DNA of 64,000 nucleotides from Paraescarpia echinospica (GCA_020002185.1 CM034543.1:25068702-25132701); one strand, 5' to 3'. Positions 1-11,290 are shown, numbered from the stretch's first letter. Numbers and translations: made by a program. Notes: generated from the letters alone by a model not told the origin.

Positions 1-1254
1 ATTTTACTTTTTATGGCTATGAATAATTAAATTTGTCTTTGTATTCTTTGTATACTTTGAATAAATCTTGTGCCTGAAAGTGTCCGGGCATCACACGGTT
101 ATATTTGACTAAGTTAATACTATTGTCATACAAATTGAGGATTCACAAAAGTGAGCTAATCCCCTGAAACTGTCGGCCTTTTAAAATTCAAATTTGCTTC
201 ATGAAGCGGTACAAGGCAGCCAGCAACAGAAGAGATAAGAGGATGAAACATGTTGATATCTCCTGTATCAATCCAAACGCTGTCAAACATTTTGCCTACA
301 GCCAAAGAGAATGGTGATTAACTAAGAGATTGGTCATTATGAATTTGGTTTATAAATTGTAAAAAGGTAATATTAAACAATCATTTTTATTCAAAGTATT
401 ATTCTTTATGCAGCCAAGATACTTCATAGCACTTTTAATATTAAATATAATATATTATTTTAGTATAAAAAATAAATATAATATTATGATAATTTTCCCG
501 GGACATTCCACAAAACCTTCAGCAATCACCTCATGAGCAGGGGCTTAGCCACTGATCCGTCTGTCTTCGAGACAAAAACATGTTCTGGCTAAGGGCCTGC
601 CCATCAGCAACCCACCTCACAGCATTACATTCTGCCATGGTTACAGAGATTTATTGTTCATACCTGTCATATTTGACCTTTTTTTCATACAGATATAACA
701 CAATGTACATAACATCAAGATACATTAACTGTTTTAAGATACAACAGTTAATTAAATTAAAGTATGACATCGTGGACATCTCATGAGGAACATGATCCCT
801 TAACAAAAGGTAAACAAAAGGTAACTTCTTACATAGCACATTATCCAGGCATTAAGACTGCTGAAAGCACTTTACTCCCTGGCAGACGTGTTCAATCGAA
901 CACCATCTCGACTTCTCTGGGAGCATTCAGCTACGTTGCAATTGCGCTATTCGTACACAAATACCCCCAACTGTCTATACCCAGGTACTCATTAATACAG
1001 CTAAGTGAACTGGATTAATGTAGAGTGGACGAACTTGAACTTGCCTAACTTTTGAAATGGCATCGTAACTCAGACAATTTGACACGCCACATGAGGTGTG
1101 CATATATTCATATAATATACACACCAATAACCAATTTGCCAAAACTATTCTGCTATGATTTTACCAGTTACTAAAATTTATTAAATGTGGCTTGATGTTT
1201 CCATTTTAAAGTTCATCTTAAAATCGAAAACCGTTAGTGTGTTAAATAACCCAC
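1..1254. other. NEK1 intron 6 (partial)
   Basis: No exon-like kinase sequence was found here. AT-rich, with a SINE-like copy at 843-1018. The next NEK1 exon is expected beyond the window. Confidence 0.6.
843..1018 (-). mobile_element. SINE-like dispersed repeat, copy 1
   Basis: Matches the reverse complement of 26028-26200 over about 170 bases (shared blocks include CACTTTACTCCCTG, TCAATCGAACACCATCTCGA and CCAGGTACTCA). Shorter relatives occur at 16380-16640, 22340-22640 and 38700-38755. Confidence 0.55.
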
Positions 1255-1338
1255 CTGTGATTTGATATCTCTGTGAAGGATCTTCCTGTCATGTATGTGT
1301 TTCACGGCCAGACACGTCTGTACGAACCAGTCGAGGAT
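1255..1338 (-). CDS. NEK1: NEK1 coding exon 6 (catalytic loop)
   Basis: Acceptor TCTTCCGCTAG, 84 bases, donor GTGGGT, phase 0. Encodes 28 residues starting ILDWFVQ and ending [13 protein letters not shown] with Asp128 is the catalytic aspartate. No later exon (activation loop GDFG) is present between 1 and 1254. Confidence 0.93.
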
Positions 1339-4300
1339 CTAGCGGAAGAAGACAGGACGTATTATTACAGTTGTAGAGTTGAAACAAGAAGAAAAATCTG
1401 GAAACAATGGATATATATATATATCCACCTGTGTAGAAATAGCAGACTAAGTAATTAAAACAAATGAATTCGTTAAGACATTTCAAAAGACAAGAACGTG
1501 ATATGTTAGTAAATTCACTAATTACACTGTCTTGGTGATTTAGTCATACAATACCATCATCGTGAGGCATATGCCATATGTTTATGAGGAAACATTCCTA
1601 AAAATACAAACATAAATAGTAATGTTGCTGTGATGTCCTAAAACTAACTCAGGTCAGATGATTTCATGTTTTGTGACACCATACATCTTGGGACATAAAA
1701 ATTCTTGTGACATTACACTTCTTGTGACATCACGCTATTTGTGACATCACATATATTGTGATATCACACATCTTGGAAAGTTATACTTCTTGTGACATCA
1801 CACTTCTTGTGACATTACACTATTTGTGACATCACACATCTTGGAAAGTTATACTTCTTGTGACATTGTGTGTCTTGTGACATCACACTTCTTGTGACAT
1901 CACACTATTTGTGACATCACATATATTGTGATATCACACATCTTGGAAAGGTATACTTCTTGTGACACCACACTTCTTGTGACATCACACTATTTGTGAC
2001 ATCACACATCTTGGAAAGTTGTACTTCTTGTGACATTGTGTGTCATGTGACATCACACTTCTTGGGAAATCAAAATGTTTATGACATCACACTTCTTAGG
2101 AAATTATACTTCTTGTGAAGTCACGCTTTTTGGAATATCACAATTCTTGTGACATCATACATCTTAGGATATCGTACTCCTTGGGATATCAAACCTCTTT
2201 GGATATCACGTCTTAGGACATCACACTGTTGGTGACATCACACTTCAACAATACCACAAGTGACACATCACAAGCCAGTGTCACAAAAAGTGATGTCACA
2301 AGAGGGGATTAGCTAGAGACCTGTCTGTCTGTCTTCAAGACTCGCAGATGACTATCCAAGATGGGTAATTACAACTGGTAAAACAGGTGGAATTTAGAGG
2401 ACCAGTTGGCCACTAGGTAACTAATAGTTCCAAGTCTAGGGGCCCATATTCATGACTAACACTGGCACAGCGGACAGTGAAACAAAGAAAATGGAGCAAT
2501 ATTAATTAAATAAATGCCTCAAATGACACTGGTCTGTCAATGGAAAAAACTGGCCAATAATGGCCATGACTGGCTTCCAAGCAAGCTATTTGTGTGATAA
2601 AATGTACACTTTTGATTAATTCAAGAGGCAAAAAAAATAATTTTCTGGTTAAGGGCTTGTGTCAGGTATGTCATGTCACAAGGCCATCCAGACTGACATC
2701 ACTAGTATGTTGTGTACATCAGAAAAGTATTCCCTGTAACGACCCATTAGGCTAAGACATGTGACCACTGACCGTATCTTCAGGAAAGAGAACTCCACGC
2801 TGCATGTTGATTCGAGCATACAGGTCCCCTGAGAAAAAACACACATTTCTGTTTAATTACTACAATACAATTTGGATAAAAAATAACAGGTTATTGGGAG
2901 ATTATAAACAATTGACTTACTCCATCACAGTAGTCCATCATTAGAACAAGTGTTCAGAGTAAACAACTGACTTACTCCATCACAGAAGTCCATCATTAGA
3001 ACAAGTGTTCAGAGTAAACAACTGACTTACTCTGTCACAGTAGTCCATCACTAGAACAAGTGTTTAGAGTAAACAACTGACTTACTCTGTCACAGTAGTC
3101 CATCACTAGAACAAGTGTTTAGAGTAAACAACTGACTTACTCTGTCACAGTAGTCCATCATTAGAACAAGTGTTCAGAGTAAAACAACTGACTTACTCCA
3201 TCACAGTAGTCCATCATTAGAACAAGTGTTCAGAGTAAACAACTGACTTACTCCATCACAGAAATCCATCATTAGAACAAGTGTTCAGTGTAAACAACTG
3301 ACTTACTCCATCACAGAAATCCATCATTAGAACAAGTGTTCAGTGTAAACAACTGACTTACTCCATCACAGAAATCCATCATTAGAACAAGTGTTCAGAG
3401 TAAACAACTGACTTACTCCATCACAGTAGTCCATCATTAGAACAAGTGTTCAGAGTAAAACAACTGACTTACTCCATCACAGTAGTCCATCATTAGAACA
3501 AGTGTTCAGAGTAAAACAACTAACTTACTCCATCACAGTAGTCCATCATTAGAACAAGTGTTCAGTGTAAACAACTGACTTACTCCATCACAGTAGTCCA
3601 TCATTAGAACAAGTGTTCAGAGTAAAACAACTAACTTACTCCATCACAGAAGTCCATTATTAGAACAAGTGTTCTGTGTAAACAACTGACTTACTCCATC
3701 ACAGTAGTCCATCATTAGAACAAGTGTTCACTTACCCCCGTCACAGTAATCCATCACTATGTATAAATGACCAATTTCTGAAATGGTAGAAAAGAACATT
3801 ACCACAAGTGTATGCTCTATATTAGTTAGTAATTAGGCATCAAATGTTGACTATATACATACAAATTATATTTTATTTTAGATAAATATCTCAATTTCAT
3901 ATTATTACATATTGTGCATGTGTATAGGCAAATGTCGTCTATGCCATACTGTAGGCTAATATTTGTGTGTGTGTGTGTGTTTGTGCGTGCCTGTGTCTGT
4001 ATGTGTCTATACATGCATATGTGTTTATCTGTAAGTGTAAACCCATGCAATATTATTGTATTAATAACCAGGAAATCAACCAAGTCTACCCATCCACACA
4101 TAACCTCTCAACCATATAACTATTGACAGTAATGTCCACGACGCTGCGCGGTCAAAGGCCTGCCTTATCTGAGTAGTGTGGAGGACATGCCTGAATTAAG
4201 CATGCAGGTCACCTACCTTCGAATGACTCGCGGTACATGACAATGTTTGGGTGATGTAGCTGTGCAAGAACGGCTGTCTGAAAAACGCACAATATTAAGA

Positions 4301-5772
4301 GTACATAAAGATATGAAATTAAAGGAGACGTTTATTAGTCCCAACAAAAATTATAAATGACTGAAATCGACAAACAATATACGTAAATACATGTTTACAC
4401 TATTGCTGAAATTGTAAACAAGACAAAAACTGTCAATAAACAATAAGCAAAATAATATATTTAGCAGTAAAAAATAAATTACAGAAAATTTTATTCCGTT
4501 TGAAAACAGTAAATGACAGTTGATGTGCTGTGAGGTTAATTAATTCTTTTACACAAAATACTCTTCCAGCCTTTCTAACATTGGCAGTCAAAGTAACAAT
4601 GTATCTGCCTGGATACAATTCCACAAGTGCATATTCTCGGAGTTATCTAAAAACTTAGAATAAAGATTGATTTATCTTTCTTATGCATCATCTAACCAAT
4701 TTACACATAAACAAGGTTGTTTAATTTACAGCTTATTGCCGTATTAACTTGATAAATTAGGGGAATGAAAATTATAATCGAAGTAACAGTAATAAAAATA
4801 CAAATTTTGATACCCCGTTCAAACTGAAAAAGGTGACTTGACTGTGAAATTGTAGAAATATTTTATTCCTTCCCAAAATGAGGCCTGAAAGGACTGGGAA
4901 CTATGCAGTTAATGTTGTTGCCCACAAAGTGTTGCAGTAAGCACACCTCCTTCCTCGCGTCATCCCGCTCCTTTCTAGACATCTGCAACAAAACACCATC
5001 ATATAGTAAAACACTGACACAGATTATGGTTAACAGAGAATAGGTCTATGGAAATGACATCAACAATGCTATCAATCTTGACATGGTTATTATTAAGGTA
5101 GATTTTAGGGAGATAAATATGGGGAATATGTAACCTATCATGGACTGGTCGAACTGAAGATATGTCTCTTTGCACTGTGTCACTCAAACATGTAGAATAA
5201 TCATCAATTGGTGCATTGTATTTCCATGCCGGAAGACAATCAAGACTAATGATATTAAAAATACATTTCAAATTAATAATAATAAGGCTTTTGGTATTTT
5301 CATCATTGCATTGTTATCGAAATTCATTCATATTTATCAACAATACAGTTGTTTCAATCGTAATCTTTTATTTAAAAGGCCCAAACTAGGTTCATCCTAC
5401 TGAAGACTAGTGAAGTCCCAACCCTATGCCTATGCCATGGCTATGCTTATAGTTATATATTTATTGACTTTGTCTTTGGCATTGTGTTCACGACTACAGC
5501 CATAGTGTCTGTCACTGAATAAGAGATTTGGGCAATATGTACACTGAATGGTAGAATGCTTACGGGGATTCGTGCATAAGTGCAGCGACATTAACTTCTA
5601 GTGCGGCCATCACCCATCAGCCTCAGATCAGGCGTCATCAGTCAGCGCTTCCTACCTTTGCCATGTTGATTTCCTTGACAACAAACTGCTTGCCATTTTC
5701 CTTCGATTTCACTAGCAGAGCCTTCCCAAACGACCCTTCTCCGATCTGTTTAACTTTTACATATTTATCCAT
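1255..5772 (-). CDS. NEK1: NEK1-like serine/threonine kinase, first six coding exons (5' part of gene)
   Basis: Six exons on the minus strand: 5656-5772, 4947-4982, 4217-4277, 3736-3777, 2773-2828 and 1255-1338. Joined in phase they give 132 residues of a NIMA-family kinase domain. Visible motifs are glycine-rich loop GEGSFG (residues 11-16), the ATP-binding lysine in VVKEIN (Lys33), HPNIV, the hinge VMDYCDGG, the NEK segment [13 protein letters not shown], and catalytic loop HRDIKSQ with Asp128. Lys33 and Asp128 fall at the numbers known for human NEK1, so the alignment has no indels. [12 protein letters not shown] and YRESFE favour NEK1 over NEK5 or NEK3. NEK1 is known for roles at cilia and centrosomes and in DNA damage response; that is family knowledge. 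The start at 5772 is supported by homology and an in-frame stop at 5812-5814. The activation loop and C-terminus lie beyond the left edge. Introns are full of tandem repeats. Confidence 0.93.
1669..2297. repeat. Degenerate short tandem repeat built on TTGTGACATCACAC (NEK1 intron 5)
   Basis: About 30 imperfect copies of an ~18-20 base unit with core TGACATCAC, interrupted by CATCTTGGAAAG blocks that give a higher-order pattern. The core is one base from the cAMP-response element TGACGTCA. Confidence 0.85.
2773..2828 (-). CDS. NEK1: NEK1 coding exon 5
   Basis: Acceptor TTTTTTCTCAG, 56 bases, donor GTCAGT. It completes Gly86 and encodes [18 protein letters not shown], the typical NEK1/NEK5 helix D segment. 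Intron 5 is phase 0. Confidence 0.92.
2906..3730 (-). repeat. 55-56 bp tandem array derived from NEK1 exon 4 plus splice donor (intron 4)
   Basis: Fifteen units, each containing on the gene strand ATGATGGACTACTGTGATGG followed by a GTAAGT donor. The real exon 4 reads TGATGGATTACTGTGACGG at the same place, then GTAAGT. The last unit abuts the true donor of exon 4. Units differ by a few substitutions (some encode MDFCDG). The true acceptor and the 5' half of exon 4 are not copied. Confidence 0.9.
3736..3777 (-). CDS. NEK1: NEK1 coding exon 4
   Basis: Acceptor CTACCATTTCAG, 42 bases, donor GTAAGT, phase 1 at both ends. It encodes [14 protein letters not shown], the hinge strand of the kinase. 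The 3' half of this exon plus its donor is the source, or a relative, of the tandem array that begins directly after the donor. Confidence 0.92.
4217..4277 (-). CDS. NEK1: NEK1 coding exon 3
   Basis: Acceptor TTTTTCAG, 61 bases, donor GTAGGT. It encodes [19 protein letters not shown] plus Glu and the first base of the next Glu codon, so intron 3 is phase 1. HPNIV and YRESFE are hallmark NEK residues. Confidence 0.93.
4947..4982 (-). CDS. NEK1: NEK1 coding exon 2 (36-bp microexon)
   Basis: Acceptor TTGCAG is followed by ATG TCT AGA and twelve codons ([12 protein letters not shown]), part of the region leading into helix C. It is phase 0 at both ends. The donor GTGTGC is weak. Reading on past GAG gives residues that do not match NEK kinases, so the exon end at GAG is chosen because exon 3 then continues the family sequence. 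Confidence 0.85.
5656..5772 (-). CDS. NEK1: NEK1 coding exon 1
   Basis: Encodes residues 1-39, beginning [18 protein letters not shown] and ending KEINMAK. It holds the nucleotide-binding loop and Lys33. It ends in phase 0 at donor GTAGGA (5655 and below). An in-frame TAG at 5812-5814 precedes the ATG. A TTTACAG just upstream could be the acceptor of a 5' UTR exon. Confidence 0.93.
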
Positions 5773-5900
5773 TGTGCGGATAACTGTAAACACAACGGTA
5801 TTGACCTTAAACTAACATGACGCTGTTTTGGTCAAGAAATCGCGTTGCTTGTATCAACTTCCGGTTGGCGATAAAACTTCCGGTTGGTGATAAAACCTTT
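5773..5900 (-). promoter_or_regulatory. Candidate NEK1 proximal promoter / 5' UTR with two ETS sites
   Basis: Two copies of ACTTCCGG (5857-5864 and 5876-5883), which read CCGGAAGT on the gene strand, lie 85-111 bp upstream of the ATG and 19 bp apart. CCGGAAGT is the ETS/GABP consensus common in TATA-less promoters. No TATA box is visible. The transcription start is not determined. Confidence 0.45.
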
Positions 5901-6534
5901 CATAGCCTCTGTCACCAGAAATGTCAAGCATCGATTATCCAGACACCGTTAGGTGGCAGCACTGTATGGCACAATCCCTACGATCTGGACAAAAACTGAT
6001 TGAAATGTTCGATAAGTGATCGCGTTTGACCACGAATCCGGGTAGAAATGATGATTGGGTCTCAGGCTAACTTTATAAAATTATCCATCGTTAGTTCTGC
6101 CCGCAATTACTTTTCCAGGAAGAGAGCCTGGCTTAGAACACGCATTTTGAATGTTATCCACCAGATAGCGAGTCTCTCCAGAATGTTTATAAATAATTTT
6201 TACTATTCAAAATTAATGTCTACTCATGTATAATACTTAACAGATTTATATTAGTAATGCTACTTTTATGAAATAGTTTCACACATATGTCATACCTATT
6301 CTACATTATAGCAGTCCGATGATCATGAAATTAATTATTAAACTTTCATGTGTATATTAAATTGTGTATTTTAATATCACGACATGCACTGCAACACAAT
6401 TATAAAGTTCAACATTGAATCTTCAAAAAAGTGTAAGCATTTTGTTGAATGGGTATGTCCTGAGGAAAACACATGTGGTGGAGTAGTCTTACAGATATCG
6501 AGCGAATGCAAATCTTCAACAAAGCAGTCGAAGT
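5901..6534. other. Upstream intergenic sequence, no gene seen
   Basis: AT-rich single-copy-looking sequence. Only short ORFs without recognisable features. Confidence 0.5.
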
Positions 6535-6541
6535 ATATATA

Positions 6542-6579
<38 letters not shown>

Positions 6580-6613
6580 TATATATATATATATGAATAT
6601 ATATATATATATA
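6535..6613. repeat. (TA)n microsatellite
   Basis: Nearly continuous AT dinucleotides with TATGAAT interruptions. Confidence 0.95.
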
Positions 6614-6924
6614 ATTATATCCGCATGTTCCGTTAAGACCACCTATATAAACACGGGTTAAATTGGCCTCGCAAAATATAGAAATCTGTAATAAACCCAA
6701 TTGGCCTATGTTTTGACGTGGGGTAGTTTTTGACGATGCCGATCGTATGACATGGACATGTTAGTACTGGTCAAGGTTTTAAATATTAGTCAGCGTTGCT
6801 TGACCCATATATGAAAAATAGTAATAATAAACTAGAAGCATAGCTATTTAACCTTTCTTCCTTTCCTTTTTTGCATTTGTTCCGCTGACGATATCGAGCA
6901 TACACACGATACTGAGTGTATGCC

Positions 6925-7285
6925 AATTCATCATCGTCATCATTATGCAGCCGTAGTATCCCGTGGTTGGGCGAAGGCCTCAGCATGTCGTTTCCAGATC
7001 TGCCTGTCTTGCGCTATCCTCTGCCAGATGGTGCCCTTCCAGTACTCGTCTAGTTCGTCTCTCCACAGTCTCGCCTTTAGATCGTTTCTCTTCGTAATGT
7101 CTCCAGGTTGTGATACGCGATGTCCATCGGTTATCTCGTAGTCTGCCGATGTGCCCATGCCAATTAGGTCGCGCAAAAAACCGAACCACTGCACTGTTGC
7201 CACGATACGGCTTCCCCACTATAACAGCTCGTCGCAGAGACCAACCAACGGATATCGTTGTACAACGTTGACGAAGATACAATCG
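6925..7285 (-). pseudogene. LINE ORF2 C-terminal fragment (frameshifted)
   Basis: On the minus strand one frame reads RLRDNRWTSRITTWR and the overlapping frame reads WRDELDEYW then WQRIAQDRQIWKRHAEAFAQ. This is the typical C-terminal tail of non-LTR retrotransposon polyproteins (RW..R.T.W, then RWRDELD, then W.R.AQDR..W). The two halves are in different frames, so the copy is dead. A second fragment of the same family is at 61014-61085. Confidence 0.7.
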
Positions 7286-7289
7286 TTTG

Positions 7290-7816
7290 CGCGACGTCTG
7301 TTTACAATTTTGTTGCCACGGCTTAACGACACATATATATATCTCGGTTTTTGATGGTGGAGGGCTGGAGATATTTCGTGAACGGGGTGCATTTGTGGGT
7401 GTAATTTGAGGTTTTTTTTCGAGAGTCTCGAGGTAGTTAGTAAAATAAAATTCGAAATCTCTAGTTTACCGCTATATGTGAATGACTGAATGTTGGAGGC
7501 TATCAGCAGTCAGAAATGTTACACACTGCAATATGTCAAAGCGTTCCTTCCCCTGGCGTTCTAGCATACACAACGAAACACACGAAACGTCGTCTGATTG
7601 CACGCTTTGGGTCTGACATCACAATAATATTGCGGATCTCCAAGGAAATACAAACGTTAAAACCCTAACAAGGTGTGCAGCAACACTTTTGCACGATCGA
7701 CAGTAGTGATTTTGTGTAATCGGGACTGGAAATGCGTCAAAAGATCAAAGGATTTTGTCATTTTTATTGACAGGTAATGCGTCGCAATTAGCCAATTTAA
7801 TTACCCTTAGTTACGT
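7290..7816. other. No gene seen
   Basis: Unique-looking AT-rich sequence without coding signal. Confidence 0.4.
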
Positions 7817-8020
7817 GAAATCGTGGAAAGTGCCCATAAAAGTTTGAAAAGAAGAGTCTGACTGCTGCGGGAAAAACTGAAGGCGGACCCGTCGACCCAG
7901 TGACACGACCGCGGGGAGTTCGGATACAACGACGTCCCTATTCGAGGAAGTAACACGGTGGACCTCGTGGACCCGAAGCGTATAGAGATACGGCGGCGTC
8001 GACGCATTGCGGAGTATTAA
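7817..8020 (+). pseudogene. Possible eroded repeat-borne ORF
   Basis: A 67-codon stretch with two in-frame TGA codons. It reads HKSLKRRV, then DRGEFGYNDVPIRGSN, then TVDLVDPKR and an arginine-rich end. Base composition is richer in GC than its flanks. PIRGSNTVDLV resembles, from memory only, a motif in uncharacterised repeat-associated ORFs of marine invertebrates. It runs toward an assembly gap. No function is assigned. Confidence 0.25.
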
Positions 8021-8178
8021 CGCGCACCACGAAGCGGTGGTTGTCGGAACAGGACGACTACACCCTACACAAACTCGTGTGACATCGTTTCAAACGACGG
8101 TGTGTCGTAGTAGGCGGTCAACACCAGCAGTGGCAGGCCGACCTCGTCAGTAGTATGCTCGCACATTTGGATGTGTAT

Positions 8179-9178
8179 NNNNNNNNNNNNNNNNNNNNNN
8201 NNNNNNNNNNNNNNNNNNNNNNNNNNNNNNNNNNNNNNNNNNNNNNNNNNNNNNNNNNNNNNNNNNNNNNNNNNNNNNNNNNNNNNNNNNNNNNNNNNNN
8301 NNNNNNNNNNNNNNNNNNNNNNNNNNNNNNNNNNNNNNNNNNNNNNNNNNNNNNNNNNNNNNNNNNNNNNNNNNNNNNNNNNNNNNNNNNNNNNNNNNNN
8401 NNNNNNNNNNNNNNNNNNNNNNNNNNNNNNNNNNNNNNNNNNNNNNNNNNNNNNNNNNNNNNNNNNNNNNNNNNNNNNNNNNNNNNNNNNNNNNNNNNNN
8501 NNNNNNNNNNNNNNNNNNNNNNNNNNNNNNNNNNNNNNNNNNNNNNNNNNNNNNNNNNNNNNNNNNNNNNNNNNNNNNNNNNNNNNNNNNNNNNNNNNNN
8601 NNNNNNNNNNNNNNNNNNNNNNNNNNNNNNNNNNNNNNNNNNNNNNNNNNNNNNNNNNNNNNNNNNNNNNNNNNNNNNNNNNNNNNNNNNNNNNNNNNNN
8701 NNNNNNNNNNNNNNNNNNNNNNNNNNNNNNNNNNNNNNNNNNNNNNNNNNNNNNNNNNNNNNNNNNNNNNNNNNNNNNNNNNNNNNNNNNNNNNNNNNNN
8801 NNNNNNNNNNNNNNNNNNNNNNNNNNNNNNNNNNNNNNNNNNNNNNNNNNNNNNNNNNNNNNNNNNNNNNNNNNNNNNNNNNNNNNNNNNNNNNNNNNNN
8901 NNNNNNNNNNNNNNNNNNNNNNNNNNNNNNNNNNNNNNNNNNNNNNNNNNNNNNNNNNNNNNNNNNNNNNNNNNNNNNNNNNNNNNNNNNNNNNNNNNNN
9001 NNNNNNNNNNNNNNNNNNNNNNNNNNNNNNNNNNNNNNNNNNNNNNNNNNNNNNNNNNNNNNNNNNNNNNNNNNNNNNNNNNNNNNNNNNNNNNNNNNNN
9101 NNNNNNNNNNNNNNNNNNNNNNNNNNNNNNNNNNNNNNNNNNNNNNNNNNNNNNNNNNNNNNNNNNNNNNNNNNNNNN
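8179..9178. other. Assembly gap (1000 N)
   Basis: Exactly 1000 N, a placeholder length; ORFs drawn across it are artefacts. Confidence 0.99.
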
Positions 9179-9620
9179 GAAAAGCAAAGCAAACATGGAT
9201 GCCTGGCGATATTTTTAATTTGATGGACGAAAGGAGGAAAATTAAGCAAAATGGTGATGCGTATGTAACAATGAACAAAGACATAACGGCCAAATGTAAT
9301 CTGGCGAAAGAGAAGTGGCTTAGCGAACAATGCAAAGAAATTGAACAAAGCTTAAGCACGACAAAAAATATATGCTAGAATAAGAGAAATCGCAGGTAAA
9401 AGAACATGCTCAGCTACATGTTGCCTGAGATCTAAAGAAGGAAACATAACTATGGACAAAGACAAAATACTCGAGAAATGGTCTGAATATATTGGTTAAC
9501 TGTACGATGATGAAAGGGGTAAAAAACCATCAATTAAGTAGAACTTTGTTGGTCCTCCAATAATGAAGGATGAGGTTCGAAAAGCCATCAGATCAATGAA
9601 CAAATGGAATAATGCCCACC
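9179..9620 (+). pseudogene. LINE ORF2 fragment (linker between endonuclease and reverse transcriptase)
   Basis: Reads KCNLAKEKWLSEQCKEIE, then ARIREIAGKR, then a segment with KDKILEKWSEYIG and DEVRKAIRSMNK. This spacing (AK.KW...C.EIE, KI..I.GK, DKILE.W.EY) is typical of the segment between the endonuclease and RT domains of LINE elements. Stops at 9376-9378 and later break the frame. The 5' end is lost in the gap. Confidence 0.75.
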
Positions 9621-9861
9621 CAAAACGAGTTACCATGGTGATCTTTCATGGTTTGCTTTTTCTCTTGAAAACACGCGATGTGAATGAAAACGACCCTGCT
9701 TTTATTACTTGTATGCACCTTTTTACTACTTTTAAATAGCGTGCAATAAATCTATGCATGTGACGGTGAAATATAATGTTTATCACCGAATTATTGATTT
9801 GCCTATTAAATTCCGGTTTTGTTATGTAAATATATTGCGGAGCATGGCTCTTATAGCTGAA

Positions 9862-9933
9862 ACTGTGTAATATTGATACAGTGCGTGGAGTGATTACACT
9901 GTGTAATATTGATACAGTGCGTGGAGTGATTAC
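9862..9933. repeat. 36-bp unit, two perfect tandem copies
   Basis: The unit starting ACTGTGTAATATTG occurs twice head to tail. Confidence 0.9.
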
Positions 9934-10050
9934 CGATCAGGGCCCGAGATTATAAACCGCACTCGGTGTTCGGACTCAATTCGATGCTACGACTTGAGAT
10001 TTCATGCTCCCCGGAGTTTCCTTGCTCACGGTGGTTATGACATTTCTTGA

Positions 10051-10135
10051 GTACGTACTCAACTGAGTATGCCGTCTTGGGTACGAGCTCAACTGAGTGC
10101 GGCGTCTTCAGTACGTATACATACGCAACTGATTG
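10051..10135. repeat. ~30-bp imperfect tandem repeat, 2.5 copies
   Basis: Units begin GTACG(T/A) and carry CAACTGAGT then GCCGTCTT or GCGTCTTC. Confidence 0.6.
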
Positions 10136-11290
10136 CAAGAGAAGCGCCCCGATGACGCCGTGGCGCTGTTTTATTCAAATACACAAATTTCCAAATATAA
10201 TTTTCTTTTTGATGAAGATAACAAACACAACTATTTATAAACAATACCAACTGCCGAACGTAATACGTTTATAGGCGAAGATTTCCACCATTGTGACATG
10301 TGTTTATTTGTAGTGAAAGGCGCAGAGGAACATCGACAGAATAACGCTGCAAGGAACGATCTCTACCGTTCACGTTGGGACCGATAATTACAAACAGAAA
10401 TTGGCGTAAACTTTATTAAATACTAACATGCATTGGTCAAGCTGTATTATTTATGACATTTTTGTATGTCAGAATATGATGACCTCTGGCTCGAAGATGT
10501 CGCTATTACGGTGTTTATAACATATAAATACCAGCTACATGCGTCATTTGAATTGGCAACATACATCATCTACCACAAATCAACTGCTATTTTCCTATGG
10601 TACGACACACGTTATTTATTGACGGCATCAACAAAGTTATCGAAGTGCATCTTTAAAAACAGTCGTTAACACATGTTGTACATCCTCCCGCAGTCGGCTG
10701 CTGCAATTTCAGTAAAGTATATTATACGAAATAACAATTAGAGCAAGGTTTTTAAGTGACGGGTGTAGTTTATGTTGTACTCAAGCTGTCGTTACATTTC
10801 CTTTCCCACAATATTTGCATCGTGTATGTTTTTATGTAGTTTGTGATGTGATAAATTACAAATTTAGTTCGTCATAAAACAGTATGGTTACGTTTCCTGA
10901 TCAATAAACGTGTCCTTCAATCCGAGTTCATCTTCTTATTTTATTACGTATTGATTTTTGTCTTGTTTTCAGTATATATTAAACAATTGTTTAATTGTCA
11001 AGCAACGTGCGGTAAACACCGATAAGAATTTATTGCAGCACCTGACGCCTGGGAGATTATTACGCAGTAGTTTTAACCGTATAACATAAATTATACTGGT
11101 TTGTTTGTTATTTGTGAAACTGCACTAAAATATAACGTGAGATATAATGTCCGTTGGCTGGTATATACGCACACCACCCCGGCAGATGCAAAAGAGATCC
11201 GTTCTAGGGAAAATAGTTCCGCTCGAGGTCTCGAAGGGGTGTCCAGTAGGGGGTGCAGTTTGAGTTCTAAGAGGAAATGCATATGAAACG
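10136..11290. other. No gene seen
   Basis: AT-rich sequence, short ORFs only, no recognisable element. Confidence 0.4.

Noticed and set aside
2906..3730. CRISPR-like array (regular ~55-bp repeats)
   Set aside because: There are no unique spacers; units are repeated over their full length and match exon 4. The genome is eukaryotic.
4870..4947. NEK1 exon 2 reading on through GTG TGC TTA
   Set aside because: The extended translation departs from the NEK family, while exon 3 resumes it exactly; the exon is ended at GAG.
8065..9378. 400-residue ORFs on both strands across 8179-9178
   Set aside because: They consist almost entirely of N placeholders; only the LINE segment after 9179 has real coding content.
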